A stretch of 64,000 bases of DNA from contig OZ345361.1 of the NCBI GenBank assembly GCA_977006965.1, positions 2,914,001 through 2,978,000 of the forward strand, given 5' to 3'. The position numbers and the translations under genes are program-made. The notes below the pieces were generated by a model, which had not been told where the DNA came from, did no database searches, and worked only from the letters and a program-made list of their open reading frames with translations. Below are positions 53,075 through 62,909 of this stretch, in pieces. Each line of letters starts with the position of its first letter. The first letter of the stretch is position 1. This stretch comes from Phymatolithon calcareum. Taxonomy: Eukaryota; Rhodophyta; Florideophyceae; Hapalidiales.

Positions 53075-53692
53075 TTTGAACCGATGGTGCTTGCCTCTGG
53101 AGAGGCTATTTGATCAGGATATCGTCGGGGATGGGATGCACGGAGAGCGCTGGCGGGAAATCAAGTGCCCGTGGTGAAATACGTGGAGTTTCTCCTAAGT
53201 CAGCCTGATGGCCATGAATTTCCCTAGGGACAGACGTTGACGTTGCCGAAAGAGTGCATTCATGTATGACTGCGGTCATACGCGGAGGCAGTCCTGGAGA
53301 CAGCGTCGTATATACTGTCGGCAAATATTTTTAAAAATACGTACTACTCGACGATATAGCTTTTGATGAGAGTTGTAGCCATAGTGAATGGGTTATTTTC
53401 CAGGGATGAGGGTGCTTGGAAACCACCCCTCACGGGGGTTAGACTTTATTTCAAAGCTCAAGGATTAGAATTTGATTAGCGATCGTCGTAGAGGAAAAAT
53501 GTTCGAACAAGGATGGTTTCCACAATCTGCATATAAATGATGGAAGTATGAGGCGAAAGAGCGCTATAGCGATGCACGATTACGTATACGTATAATTACA
53601 CGCCGAGCACGAGTTCGTTGATCACCAAATCTGTCAAACAACTAGCCAGGCTCGTGCGAAAGTGGTACAAGTCCAAGCACCAATATTTCGTC
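53075..53692. other. Divergent intergenic region C'/B', cassette 2
   Basis: About 620 bp between divergent start codons. It contains the palindromic word TACGTATACGTA near 53581-53592 and little else. Possible shared promoter. Confidence 0.4.
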
Positions 53693-56600
53693 ATGTCCCA
53701 TGCGCATCGAAAGCGCAGAAGCCGTTTCAGGTTTCAAGTGCGGGATAAAGATGTTAACGACGATACTCGTGGTGCGCAACCTGCAGAAGGAGGCGAGAAA
53801 AACGCCAACGAAGGTCATACTACATCTATCTCGTGCTCCTTTAGTGCCGACTTAAGCGGGAATGCTAGCTTTTCTCTCCGGGGCGAGCATGTCAGTGTTG
53901 ACGGAGAAGGCGAAGACGACCGTCAAGGTGCTTCTGGAGGAGATTTATTTATGGACGAGCCTGTCGACACAGATGAAGTTGGCGTGGACGCCATATCACT
54001 GCTTCCAGACGGTTCCGGAGTCGCTGGACTATTGAACACGGAAGCAGAGCCGTCTATCTCAGAACAAGATTCAGATGGCACATCGCGTTTGAAGATATGG
54101 AACTGGCGAGTGCTATGGGGTCTTCTCATGACGAACGGTTCCCAAAAACTCACTAAGTACCAGTATCAAGCGATGCGTATGATTGCGGATGCGTTTTGGC
54201 GGCTGCCTAGAGTGGGCTCGGGGACTCGGACTCTGGAATCTTCTGCCGACGACGATCTTAGATTGGAAAGAGCGAGTATTTCCTGTCTTCCACATTACAC
54301 TACACTTGCAAGCAAGATCCGGTCTGCGCTGTTCGATTCACTTGCAGTTCGATGCTCTGATACCTTTGAAAGAGTTGACACATCGAAAGCAGGTGCACGG
54401 GCGACGACGTATTCTGCGGATGGCGTACCGCAAGTGTCTGTACGCACGGTGCTTCCCAGTGAGTACGCGCGATCAGATTTGGCAACGGGACCAGTTCTAG
54501 ACATTTTGAAATCTACAAGCTTGGCCGCACACAGGAGCAGTGGTGCTGGAAGCTTAGCTGCGATTAACGTCGAAGAATGCGTTGACATATGGCCAATTGT
54601 CGCCGCTCGTGAGTACTTTTACGGGCTTCCTCGATCCATTAGTGTTGACTCGGAGGGATGGAGGGCCGACGGAACGGGAAGCTTGCACGCGGAAGTCGAT
54701 GACGTGATCCAAGTATGCATATTGGGGCAATCCGATTTATGCCAAGAGCTTAGTACGGCATTCAAGCATGGACTAAACAGGGACGGCCACGCTCGTCTCC
54801 GCGGAACAATCACTTCGCTTTGGACAGTTCACCATTGCTGTAGGTACGGAACAGGTCTAGAGCAGCCTATTTTCGGAGCTTGTGCCGAAGATCGCGACCA
54901 CCATCTTGGTAGGATTCTCGAATTCGCAGCATACAGATCACCGTCAGATTCTGTAACGGTAGACGTACCGGAAAGACCCTTAGAAAACGAAGAGGAGGAG
55001 GACGACGATTTGGAGGACGATGGTCTTCCTCGTCACAAGAAAAAGAAAACATCCCCTGAGATGACCGAGTTCAGGCGACAACGGAAGGAGGCGATGCGTG
55101 AACGGAGATTGCAAATGGATCAGGCGTGGGCCGGATGGAAAAAGCCCGTTGTGAAGCCGGGAGATATAGTTTGTCTTCTTCGACCGTGTGAGACACGCTG
55201 CAGTGAAGAAACGGAACTCCATAGGCTGAGTGCAGGATCTCGACTTGCTGTTGTTCATCGGTTTTGGACAGAAAATGAGGAACGGGACCGTCACGTGTTT
55301 TGGGTGCCAGGCAACAAGAACCTAGAGGAATCAATTTCAGGGCTATCGACGGAAAGTGACCACGCTCTCACGTCCGGAAAGACGCGAATACGTGACGGCA
55401 GACATCCTGAACAGCTGTGCTCTCCAATTTCAAACTCCTCTCCGGGGCTGTCCCGTGATATCACAAGTTGCAAACTGTGGAAGGCGCACTCCGGTCCACG
55501 AGGTCCACAACACTTCCAACCAGTCAGTAGTATGGGCCGGCTTGAGTCTGGTGAGGAGTACTTTATCTACCGTTTTCTACTATTTTGGGACGGGTTCGAA
55601 GTGGCAAAAGGAAAGTCTGCCTCGGGTGACGGGGTTTACATGGTTTGTTTAAATTTGCCTCTGCAAGCGCGTGCAGCATCGAATGCAGTACGAATAATCT
55701 CACTTTGCCCTCCAGGTGTAAAGAGCTCTGCAGTGTTTGCGCGAATACAAAACGACATTGTGAAAGGCATGACGGACGGCTTCATCGACATAGACGCGTG
55801 CGGCAGACAACGAAGAATCTTCCTTGACCTCGTGGGCTGCATTGGAGATACCCCTGCGTTAAATGCTGCACTGGACACGCTAGGACACACAGCCAATGCA
55901 TGCTGTCATTTGTGTAAATTCACGAGACGATGCAGTGGTCTGTTTGGAAGTAGATATACATCACAGGATCACTTCGGATTGAAGAGCTCATCAGGCCGTG
56001 GCTACTACCAGCACTTGGCCATGCGGGATTGTGACGCAGGGCCTGAATCATCCAGGCTTCTAGGCATGAAGCCGGATGCAGGATCAATGGATCTTCCATT
56101 GCACTCGCTGCGACAAGCCATGTTGGAAGCCAGACCACGGATTCCAACTACTTGTGATGGGACTCCACTACTAAGTGGATATTTGGATCCGTACAAATCG
56201 TGCTTTGTAGCACCGGATCACTTGTTAACGGGTCATTTCAGAGACTGTGTTAACATGGCATTTAAGCTTCTGCCATCCAAACAATACCGACAATCGACTG
56301 AGGCCTACATGATTGGCTTTCTAAAAGATTGTGACCTTCCTGCGCAGAATAGGCTGTTCGATATGGGCAAGAAGGGTCTCTACTCTATGTCAATGACAGA
56401 ATTGTACGCACTGTCTGTTGTGGCGGAACACGGGTTTCGGAAGGCATGCGCGGCTGAAGAGCTCACACACGATTCTCGGCATCGACCCTCACGACATTGC
56501 CAAGAAGCAATTGCAATTGTTGGTTCTGCGTCCAGACTAATCGCTTCTTTGTGGAGACTGCCGTGCCGAAATAACGATTCTGCCGCTATGGTGGCCTCTT

Positions 56601-57865
56601 TTAACTGCGACAGTGGAATGCGCCATTTGAGCGGGTTGCAAAAAATGGTCAGCGCTCACGTTGGTCGTCTGCAGTCAATTTGCTCCATGAATGATGAAGA
56701 TGTGTTGGAGCTGGAGGGCAGATCCATTTCTAGAGCCCGTAAATCGGAGCTTTCAAAGCTGCGTCTCAGCTGCCTGGTTTCGCGGAGATGTGTGGACAAG
56801 CCGAATGTCCACAGGCTGCTGGAGCTTGCGTACTCTACATTACCAATGGTTGGCCATATCTCCAGAGTGGGAGAGCTTTCTCTGGAAAAGGCTCATCAGA
56901 GCCTGAAACGCGCCATACAGCAAAGCAACAATAAGGACATACAAATCCATTCCATGAGCAGCGCAATATTTAATGACTGGCAAGCCCGGTTAACAATGCT
57001 TGTCGACAATGCGGTCTCTGGGGACGACCGTGCGATTCTGGGATGCTATCGCTTACTTGTCGGACGCGAATCGGTGATTGAAAAGCATGGAAGGCTTACA
57101 GCTGTGGAAAAGATTCTGGTCAGGAGAGCCTTCGGACCTTCTTGTTGTGTACCTAGCTTCCTTGCCGCTGAGCGTAAATCGGTCATATCGCCTCGCTTTT
57201 CCCTTCCCACAGACCTTGCCTGTTCTTGGGTATTGAGAGGGAGCTTGTCCTCTTTCACTATGACTCAATTCCCCACAACAGAGCCTCGATCACAGGTGTA
57301 CGATGCGTTTCGGGACGCTGGGCTGCTCGACAATGCTATATCAATTGAGATGGGAGATTCTATCCGGGCTACTTCGAAGAATGGGATTCCCCTTTTGTCT
57401 CTAGCTGCAGGAGACGTCGTCGAAGTGCTAGTGTACCGACACAGTGACACAAGTTTCCATATACCGTTCGTCGTGCACCGACAAAGCGCTGGAGAAGAAA
57501 TGGAAGGAGTTGCAGAAGAGCCAGCAATGTGGGCTGTGGTTGTATTCGTTAGAAGACATTTGCAGAATGATGATCAAGACGCATGGGCTGCTTTACGACC
57601 GTGTCAGAAAGCTTCCTCTGCTTCCACTGAAAGCGATTTTCATGGTCACAGTGGAAGATTTCAAGTTGGCACCACAATATCTTTTGTGGAGATTAGATTG
57701 CAAACTCTTCTAAAAGCTGCTGTTCTTCATGATTGCAGTCCGCATATTTGCAGGCCAACTGCTCAGGGGGCAGAGCTGTCGCATGGGGCACGCCGAGTAT
57801 TGGAAGCCCCGGGAGCCTTCTATGCACAAGGTAGAGAGCAAGGATACCCTCCGCGAAAAGGATGA
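53693..57865 (+). CDS. Cassette 2 gene B', CACTA/Plavaka-like transposase (1,390 aa)
   Basis: ATG 53693 (MSHAHRKRRSRFRFQ); the open frame extends 25 codons upstream without an ATG. The same architecture as B: NWRVLWGLLMTNGSQKLTKY, FLLFWDGFEVAKG (about residue 631), SLCPPGVKSS, GMTDGFIDIDACGRQRR, LVGCIGDTPA (about 718), HTANACCHLCKF, GELSLEKAHQSLKRAI (about 1060) and the end GYPPRKG. The basic patches RKRRSRFRF and RHKKKKTSPE may be nuclear signals. No break. Strong conservation with B in the core, with a divergent acidic N-terminal region. Confidence 0.72.
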   Translation: MSHAHRKRRSRFRFQVRDKDVNDDTRGAQPAEGGEKNANEGHTTSISCSFSADLSGNASFSLRGEHVSVDGEGEDDRQGASGGDLFMDEPVDTDEVGVDAISLLPDGSGVAGLLNTEAEPSISEQDSDGTSRLKIWNWRVLWGLLMTNGSQKLTKYQYQAMRMIADAFWRLPRVGSGTRTLESSADDDLRLERASISCLPHYTTLASKIRSALFDSLAVRCSDTFERVDTSKAGARATTYSADGVPQVSVRTVLPSEYARSDLATGPVLDILKSTSLAAHRSSGAGSLAAINVEECVDIWPIVAAREYFYGLPRSISVDSEGWRADGTGSLHAEVDDVIQVCILGQSDLCQELSTAFKHGLNRDGHARLRGTITSLWTVHHCCRYGTGLEQPIFGACAEDRDHHLGRILEFAAYRSPSDSVTVDVPERPLENEEEEDDDLEDDGLPRHKKKKTSPEMTEFRRQRKEAMRERRLQMDQAWAGWKKPVVKPGDIVCLLRPCETRCSEETELHRLSAGSRLAVVHRFWTENEERDRHVFWVPGNKNLEESISGLSTESDHALTSGKTRIRDGRHPEQLCSPISNSSPGLSRDITSCKLWKAHSGPRGPQHFQPVSSMGRLESGEEYFIYRFLLFWDGFEVAKGKSASGDGVYMVCLNLPLQARAASNAVRIISLCPPGVKSSAVFARIQNDIVKGMTDGFIDIDACGRQRRIFLDLVGCIGDTPALNAALDTLGHTANACCHLCKFTRRCSGLFGSRYTSQDHFGLKSSSGRGYYQHLAMRDCDAGPESSRLLGMKPDAGSMDLPLHSLRQAMLEARPRIPTTCDGTPLLSGYLDPYKSCFVAPDHLLTGHFRDCVNMAFKLLPSKQYRQSTEAYMIGFLKDCDLPAQNRLFDMGKKGLYSMSMTELYALSVVAEHGFRKACAAEELTHDSRHRPSRHCQEAIAIVGSASRLIASLWRLPCRNNDSAAMVASFNCDSGMRHLSGLQKMVSAHVGRLQSICSMNDEDVLELEGRSISRARKSELSKLRLSCLVSRRCVDKPNVHRLLELAYSTLPMVGHISRVGELSLEKAHQSLKRAIQQSNNKDIQIHSMSSAIFNDWQARLTMLVDNAVSGDDRAILGCYRLLVGRESVIEKHGRLTAVEKILVRRAFGPSCCVPSFLAAERKSVISPRFSLPTDLACSWVLRGSLSSFTMTQFPTTEPRSQVYDAFRDAGLLDNAISIEMGDSIRATSKNGIPLLSLAAGDVVEVLVYRHSDTSFHIPFVVHRQSAGEEMEGVAEEPAMWAVVVFVRRHLQNDDQDAWAALRPCQKASSASTESDFHGHSGRFQVGTTISFVEIRLQTLLKAAVLHDCSPHICRPTAQGAELSHGARRVLEAPGAFYAQGREQGYPPRKG

Positions 57866-57911
57866 GTACGAAACGCCCGGTGCAGTTCAAAATGAAGGAG
57901 AAAAGACGTTT

Positions 57912-57939
57912 CGAATAGCTCACTTCAATATGCTATTCG
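57912..57939. repeat. Short hairpin after gene B'
   Basis: CGAATAGC and GCTATTCG are separated by 12 bases, 46 bp after the stop of B' in the convergent gap to A'. Possible 3'-end signal; not present after B. Confidence 0.4.
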
Positions 57940-58068
57940 TACATAAGGCATAAATGAAGATCAGAACAATTTACAGAATATGTTAACCCAGAAATACATC
58001 AAAACATAAGAGAAAATAGCAAACACGCGAAGATGGTTCAGAAAGACCACTGAAATCCCAGTACGCGA

Positions 58069-59988
58069 TCAGTTGAATTCCGTCCACGCGCCAAGCAGTG
58101 ACATTCCGGACCCCAATGCAGGTGAAATTTCCCCAGCGCGTCCTTGTTCGGCTCTACCTTCTCCCCTGTTGCTCTCCTGCGCAAGCTCTCGGTCGGTCGT
58201 TTGAAATTTCGCAGCGTAGCACTTATTGTAGAATTCACTCATTTTTCCATTCGGAGCCGTCTTCTCGATCATGACCATGAACTTGTTATTAGACTCGTCA
58301 TTTAGAGATACATCTGAACCGAATGCTGCCTTTTCTGCTGAAGACAGACCTACTTTTCGCTCCCGGTGCGCGTCAAGAACGGTCACGATGAGCCCTCTTA
58401 GAGCAATGCTGATTACGTGAACGGCCTTCAAAGACAGAGGAGAAGCAGCAAGCGTAGCTTCCATTGTCTCCATTGCGAACGCCTCCATGAGAACTCCGTG
58501 TGCTACTTCATGCAAGCTGACCTTTTCGCGCTTATCCTCAAATCGACGGACTGTACCATGGCCTTCGCTGTCGTTTGACGGACTCCCGGATCCACCCATC
58601 GAACGGATTTCGCGCTTGTAGCAGATCGTGACATGAAGGGAGGGGAAGTTGGCTTCCAGTTTCTCCCTCAACGCCATGTTCCTCCTGTCTGTTCGCGCCT
58701 GTGGATCGACATGGGCATCATCGATCTTCCAAATCGTGTGCTCTAGATTCGGATCATCGGCCGCAATCTCCTCCACGTCACTTTCGTATCCGTGCAGGAT
58801 GATTTCGTACCCTTTCGCGCGCGCCGCACTCACGGACTTACTCCTTACGATTTTGTCCAGCACGCAAGTCAGCTTCATGAACAGATGCTTCCGAACCTGT
58901 TGACGGCAATTGCTCAGAGGCTCCAGCCACGTGGAGCGAATCTGACTTACAATCTCGCGCCGATATGCGCTTTCTGAATCCGACTCCATATCAGCTGCCT
59001 TTCGCTTCCGCGACCCCCTTCTCGAGCTTCCGGTTGCAGACTCCGAGTTGCGAGCAGTCCTAGAGCCCCTTATTGAGCTTCCATCCATGGATTCTGCCAT
59101 ACCAGCTGGAGACCCCCCGGTGCCTGATGAAGCAGAAATCTCATTTCCGGATCCGGCGAATTTCTTCATTGAATCCACTACGGCCTGAACGATATCATCA
59201 GTAGTTGCGAATCTTGACAGCCAGTCCGGCTCCACCGGTCGTGTCTCACTATCTCTGGTGGCACCGCGGAGAGGGATCGGTGCTCTTGTGACAGCACTTG
59301 AGCTCCCCTCGAGTACCGCGCCAGGCGCAGCGCGACGAAACTTCGATCTCGCGCTCGCCAATACAGACTGTAGCCCTCCACTGAGAATAAACATCCAGAG
59401 CTTACCGGGCGGTGTGTTAGCGACGACCTTGTCATTATTCCTCATCGCGAACAGGGTGGCGGCGAAACCTTGAGAGCCGGCAATTGAACCTGAAAAGTGA
59501 GTCATTTTGGTCCACATCTGATCGGAAACCCAGAAGCGAACGGAGGGCATAGCATGTACAAAGCTTAGCACAGTGCCAATGATCAAATACTTCAAAAGAG
59601 GGCGGGATGCATCCTTGAAAGACGCTCCTTTGGAAAACTCGCTGACCGGAATCTTGGGAATTTTTCGCCTGGGCTTAGGGACCCTCGACAGGGCTTGCAA
59701 TGCACCTTGTGACTCTTCCAGTGATTTTAAAGAGTTCAAGCACGCTGAGATACTACTCTCTATCGCAGAGACCTGCTCAACAAGCTGAGAATAGGAAGTC
59801 TTCAACGACGATACATCTCCATGTACTTCATTGAGCCTCCGCGTGAGGTACGTGCGCAGACGATTTACCGATACGAGGGCGTTCGGAGGGACGGAATCCT
59901 GTCGCAAATTGTCTCGGGGACTTGAGCGCACTTCTTCGCCTGCACTCGAGCTCTCGCGGCTATATTCGACGTTACCGGGAACAGTCAT
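58069..59988 (-). CDS. Cassette 2 gene A' (639 aa)
   Basis: ATG 59988 (MTVPGNVEYSRES). Partner of gene A: NRLRTYLTRRLNEVHGDVSS, SRPLLKYLIIGTVLSFVHAM, PSVRFWVSDQMW, FAMRNNDK, PGKLWMFILSGGLQSVL, NCRQQVRKHLFMKLTCVLDK, HEVAHGVLMEAF and the end MSLLGAWTEFN. The middle linker differs and is rich in Ser/Arg (SRRGSRKRKAAD). No intron, no lesion. It converges with B' with a 203-bp gap. Function unknown; probable accessory protein of the same mobile cassette. Confidence 0.75.
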   Translation of the reverse strand: MTVPGNVEYSRESSSAGEEVRSSPRDNLRQDSVPPNALVSVNRLRTYLTRRLNEVHGDVSSLKTSYSQLVEQVSAIESSISACLNSLKSLEESQGALQALSRVPKPRRKIPKIPVSEFSKGASFKDASRPLLKYLIIGTVLSFVHAMPSVRFWVSDQMWTKMTHFSGSIAGSQGFAATLFAMRNNDKVVANTPPGKLWMFILSGGLQSVLASARSKFRRAAPGAVLEGSSSAVTRAPIPLRGATRDSETRPVEPDWLSRFATTDDIVQAVVDSMKKFAGSGNEISASSGTGGSPAGMAESMDGSSIRGSRTARNSESATGSSRRGSRKRKAADMESDSESAYRREIVSQIRSTWLEPLSNCRQQVRKHLFMKLTCVLDKIVRSKSVSAARAKGYEIILHGYESDVEEIAADDPNLEHTIWKIDDAHVDPQARTDRRNMALREKLEANFPSLHVTICYKREIRSMGGSGSPSNDSEGHGTVRRFEDKREKVSLHEVAHGVLMEAFAMETMEATLAASPLSLKAVHVISIALRGLIVTVLDAHRERKVGLSSAEKAAFGSDVSLNDESNNKFMVMIEKTAPNGKMSEFYNKCYAAKFQTTDRELAQESNRGEGRAEQGRAGEISPALGSGMSLLGAWTEFN

Positions 59989-60260
59989 CGTCCCGACGTG
60001 GCGGAAAACGTTCCGACTGGCAAAGCTGTGGTTTGGACAGTGGATTGCAATACGAAGATGAGGGGAACGAGCACTGAGAGCAGATGCTAGGGTACCCTAC
60101 AGTACCTGGTTGCGAAAAGCTGCAGCTTTGCAGCGCACGAGAAGCGCTGCTGAAAATGCGCCATTTTTCCGTACTCTACACGTGTACACAGTGGCAATTG
60201 TGAACCGTAAGATCGATCGCGGGGCCGGTTGAGCGCAAAACTTGAACCGTCGATTATCGC

Positions 60261-60303
60261 CATGGTACAAAAATCGTTCTTTTGGGTACATTCTTGTACC
60301 ATG
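60261..60303. repeat. 10-bp perfect inverted repeat upstream of A'
   Basis: CATGGTACAA (60261-60270) and TTGTACCATG (60294-60303) with a 23-base spacer, about 270 bp upstream of the A' start. It might be a regulatory or terminal binding site; no equivalent was found near gene A. Confidence 0.5.
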
Positions 60304-60689
60304 TGAGGCTCAGAACTCAAAACCTCACGTTCGTTATGACAAAGAAGGGCTTTCCAAACTGTTCCGTGCTGAGATCGAAAAATAAATGGCGTGCGTGTAA
60401 TTCACTGTTACAAATTATGAGTCTTGACTCATAATTTTAACGCATCTGGCCAGGTTGCGTTTTTGTCATGATACGAATTTATCATTTGCAGACAGCTGTC
60501 TGCAGACAGACTGGCTTTGCTTCCGAAACGTTTTTCATATGTTGCCTAGTTTTTGAGAAAAGAAGTCGGCGGCGGCCATCAACCGCTGCTGCCGCATGAC
60601 CTCTTCTTCACTACTTAAAAGCCAACTGCAGTTGGCGGCGATCGCAAGCTCCAGTTTCACCTGCGGGCATCGCGATGCGATATGGGAGC

Positions 60690-61400
60690 ACACATGATCC
60701 ACATCAGAGATACCGTAAGGTAGCCGATCTCGCGGAAGCTGCGCGATCTACATCCGCGATCTCGGCTATATGCGACTGCGCAAACTTTGTTCGGTCTAGT
60801 TTTTGATGTCGGCTAACGCACCTTCGTCCGTTCGCGCAAAGCCAGCGCCAATCTGAACCCCGGTTGAACCGCGTACAACCGCGCAGAGCCCGTCCCGTCC
60901 TGCCTTTGATTCGCTCTACCGTTCTCTCTTTGATGCAGTGCTTAACAGGTAACTAATCCGCCGTCCAATTTGCGTATTTTTTCAATGCACATATTATTAA
61001 CTCTTCGACTGTTATGCGGCCATGCTCACGTGAACCATAACAAGGCTTCCCTCGGCGGAAGCTGTCATATCTACTTCAGCGATCACGGTCATAGTCGACC
61101 ACGCAAACTCCGTCCGCTATGGGCTCTGAAGACCGATACCGTATCCTCGCCCGTGTGCAGGTATGTGGTGCCGACTTGAACACGGTTGATCCAGGCGGAA
61201 CCACGCAGAGCCCGTTCCGTCCGGGCTTTGATTCGGTCTGCCGTTTTCTCTTTGCTACCTGTGACAAAGAGGCAGGTCAGAGGGACGTTAGGATCCCTCT
61301 CAGCGCGGGTCTCTCGGACAGAGGAGTTCTAAACAGGTAAGTAATCCGCCATTCACTGTGCGAATATTTTGCAATCCACATCTTACTAATTTTCCGATTG
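60690..61400 (+). repeat. Diverged tandem duplication with candidate first exon
   Basis: Two diverged units share ACGCAGAGCCCGT(T/C)CCGTCC, TTTGATTCG followed by GTCT or CTCT, and AACAGGTAAxTAATCCGCC. The second unit has an open frame from ATG 61119 (MGSEDRYRILARVQVCGADL) to the consensus donor AACAG/GTAAGT at about 61335. This looks like an exon; in the first unit the frame is broken and the donor is GTAACT. No downstream exon was identified. Confidence 0.4.
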
Positions 61401-62124
61401 TTCATGTCGTCTCCTATCCTTCTTGTCTCCTTGTTCGCCCAGATCGTTCCGCCAATGAATTATCATCTGTGCGATCAATTCACAACTCGCCCCGTACGTG
61501 TACCAGCTTTGCAATGACGGAGCGAAAGTTTTGCGCCACATTCTAACACGCGAAGCGCAATATCTCAATTGTTCCTAATCGACGTCAATTCACGCTGCGC
61601 CTTACTCGTTCACGAATGATATTCCGCAGACCTGCACATCGCACGTTCTATATACGCACTTCAACTAGCACATTCTCGACCAAAAGTCCTATTATTCCTC
61701 GTACGTCCGCTTCACATATCATGCGATCCACTTTGATTTCTGTCTTCGAACGTCATCTAACGGGTTTTCCTCCTATTTCATTTCCTGTCCTTGTGTGCTA
61801 TTTCTCCACTCATGTCGTGTCTCTACATTCAGAACCCCATGTACCTTAGTTAAGGAATAGCTTTAACTTGTTTGTAGACAAATTGAATTTCTCACACTCG
61901 ATATTTTTAGACTGCTGCAGTTTCTCGTGATTAAACATCTGCTGCGATCTAAGGATAGCAGCGTCCTCGGCATAATCCAATCCCAACCACACTTTCACAT
62001 GGGCCTGAATCGACATGTACAGGGACCAGGAGACAGATGCGCGGCTTGATTCAGGCCCTTCCGAAGGCTGGTTTGACAACGCCCATTCTATGAAGTCAAA
62101 ACCAAAACCACAGAAGGTGCAACG

Positions 62125-62273
62125 CCGAGCTTAAGTGGTTTCGTACCATCATGCCTTGGCTTCGCACCTCGGCGTACAGACCTCTGCAGCACCTACAGTT
62201 CTGCTTTGGATCCCCCGTGCCCCACAGGTGCAGAGTGGGTTTGTGCTTGCTCAATCCCCGAGCTTAAGTGGTT
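62125..62273. repeat. 16-bp direct repeat, 133 bp apart
   Basis: CCGAGCTTAAGTGGTT occurs at 62125-62140 and 62258-62273. It might flank a small insertion or be a simple duplication. Confidence 0.55.
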
Positions 62274-62463
62274 CGTCGATTAAAAATATGACCGTTTTTT
62301 CCATTACACCAGGTCCGTTACTACACCTTGCAAAAAACCCTGGTTTTTGTGCATATCGCTCCTCCAGTGCGAGCCTCAGGCTCGGTCTATACCGCTTGTG
62401 CCCATGCCCGTGCCCGAATTTTAGGGCATATTATTGGTTGAACGGTACTGTAATTTTTCATTC

Positions 62464-62556
62464 GGAAGCAAAACGGGCAGAACGGGCAGAACAGGACAGT
62501 TAACTTCTTTCCCTCGGGAAAGAAGTTAACTGTCCTGTTCTGCCCGTTTTGCTTCC
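62464..62556. other. Subterminal hairpin, deleted Harbinger copy
   Basis: Same fold as 47747-47839. Here GCAAAACGGGC pairs with GCCCGTTTTGC, where the full copy has GCAGAACGGGC with GCCCGTTCTGC: A62471 and T62549 replace G47754 and C47832. The stem core (ACAGGACAGTTAACTTC) is perfectly paired in this copy. Confidence 0.8.
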
Positions 62557-62660
62557 CATTTGGCGCAAATTTTTGATTTGGCGCGAAGACAATGCTTGTT
62601 TACCCCTCCATGACCCCTTCGCACTGTTTTTGCTGTTCGCTGTTGTCATTGGTGTCGACG

Positions 62661-62909
62661 ATGGATGCGCAATATACTGTAGCTATTGTGGGCAGCATCG
62701 TCACTGTCTTGCTCTCGCTTGTTGACATATCGTTTGGCGACAATCTTGAGAGGCGATTTCGCTCAGTATCGCGTAGGCGTGATCGGCAGTGTTTCGAACG
62801 CGTTACCGGTCTTTTGAGTGACTACGAGTTCAAAAGAGCTTTTAGACTACTACAGGGGCGGCCGGGGACTACAGTCGCATTGCGAGCCCCTGTACGGTCA
62901 TGGACTTGA
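62661..62909 (+). pseudogene. Truncated Harbinger transposase
   Basis: Starts MDAQYTVAIVGSIVTVLLSL and follows the full transposase to about FKRAF, then runs through the deletion joint into unrelated frame and stops. Only the N-terminal about 60 residues are preserved; the DDE core is lost. Confidence 0.8.

Larger units (their letters stand above)
59989..62375. other. Right flank of cassette 2, no intact gene seen
   Basis: About 2.4 kb with an inverted repeat (60261-60303), a diverged tandem duplication (60690-61400) and a short direct repeat (62125-62273). Short frames at 61358-61546 and 61846-62079 have no recognisable content. Confidence 0.4.

Noticed and set aside
38614-59988. A recent segmental palindrome (simple inverted duplication)
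   Set aside because: Spacers and flanks are not similar and gap lengths differ, so a recent duplication does not fit.
38200-61000. CACTA termini for the A-B-C cassettes
   Set aside because: Searched the outer and inner flanks for CACTA/TAGTG or any common inverted end and found none that recurs in both cassettes.
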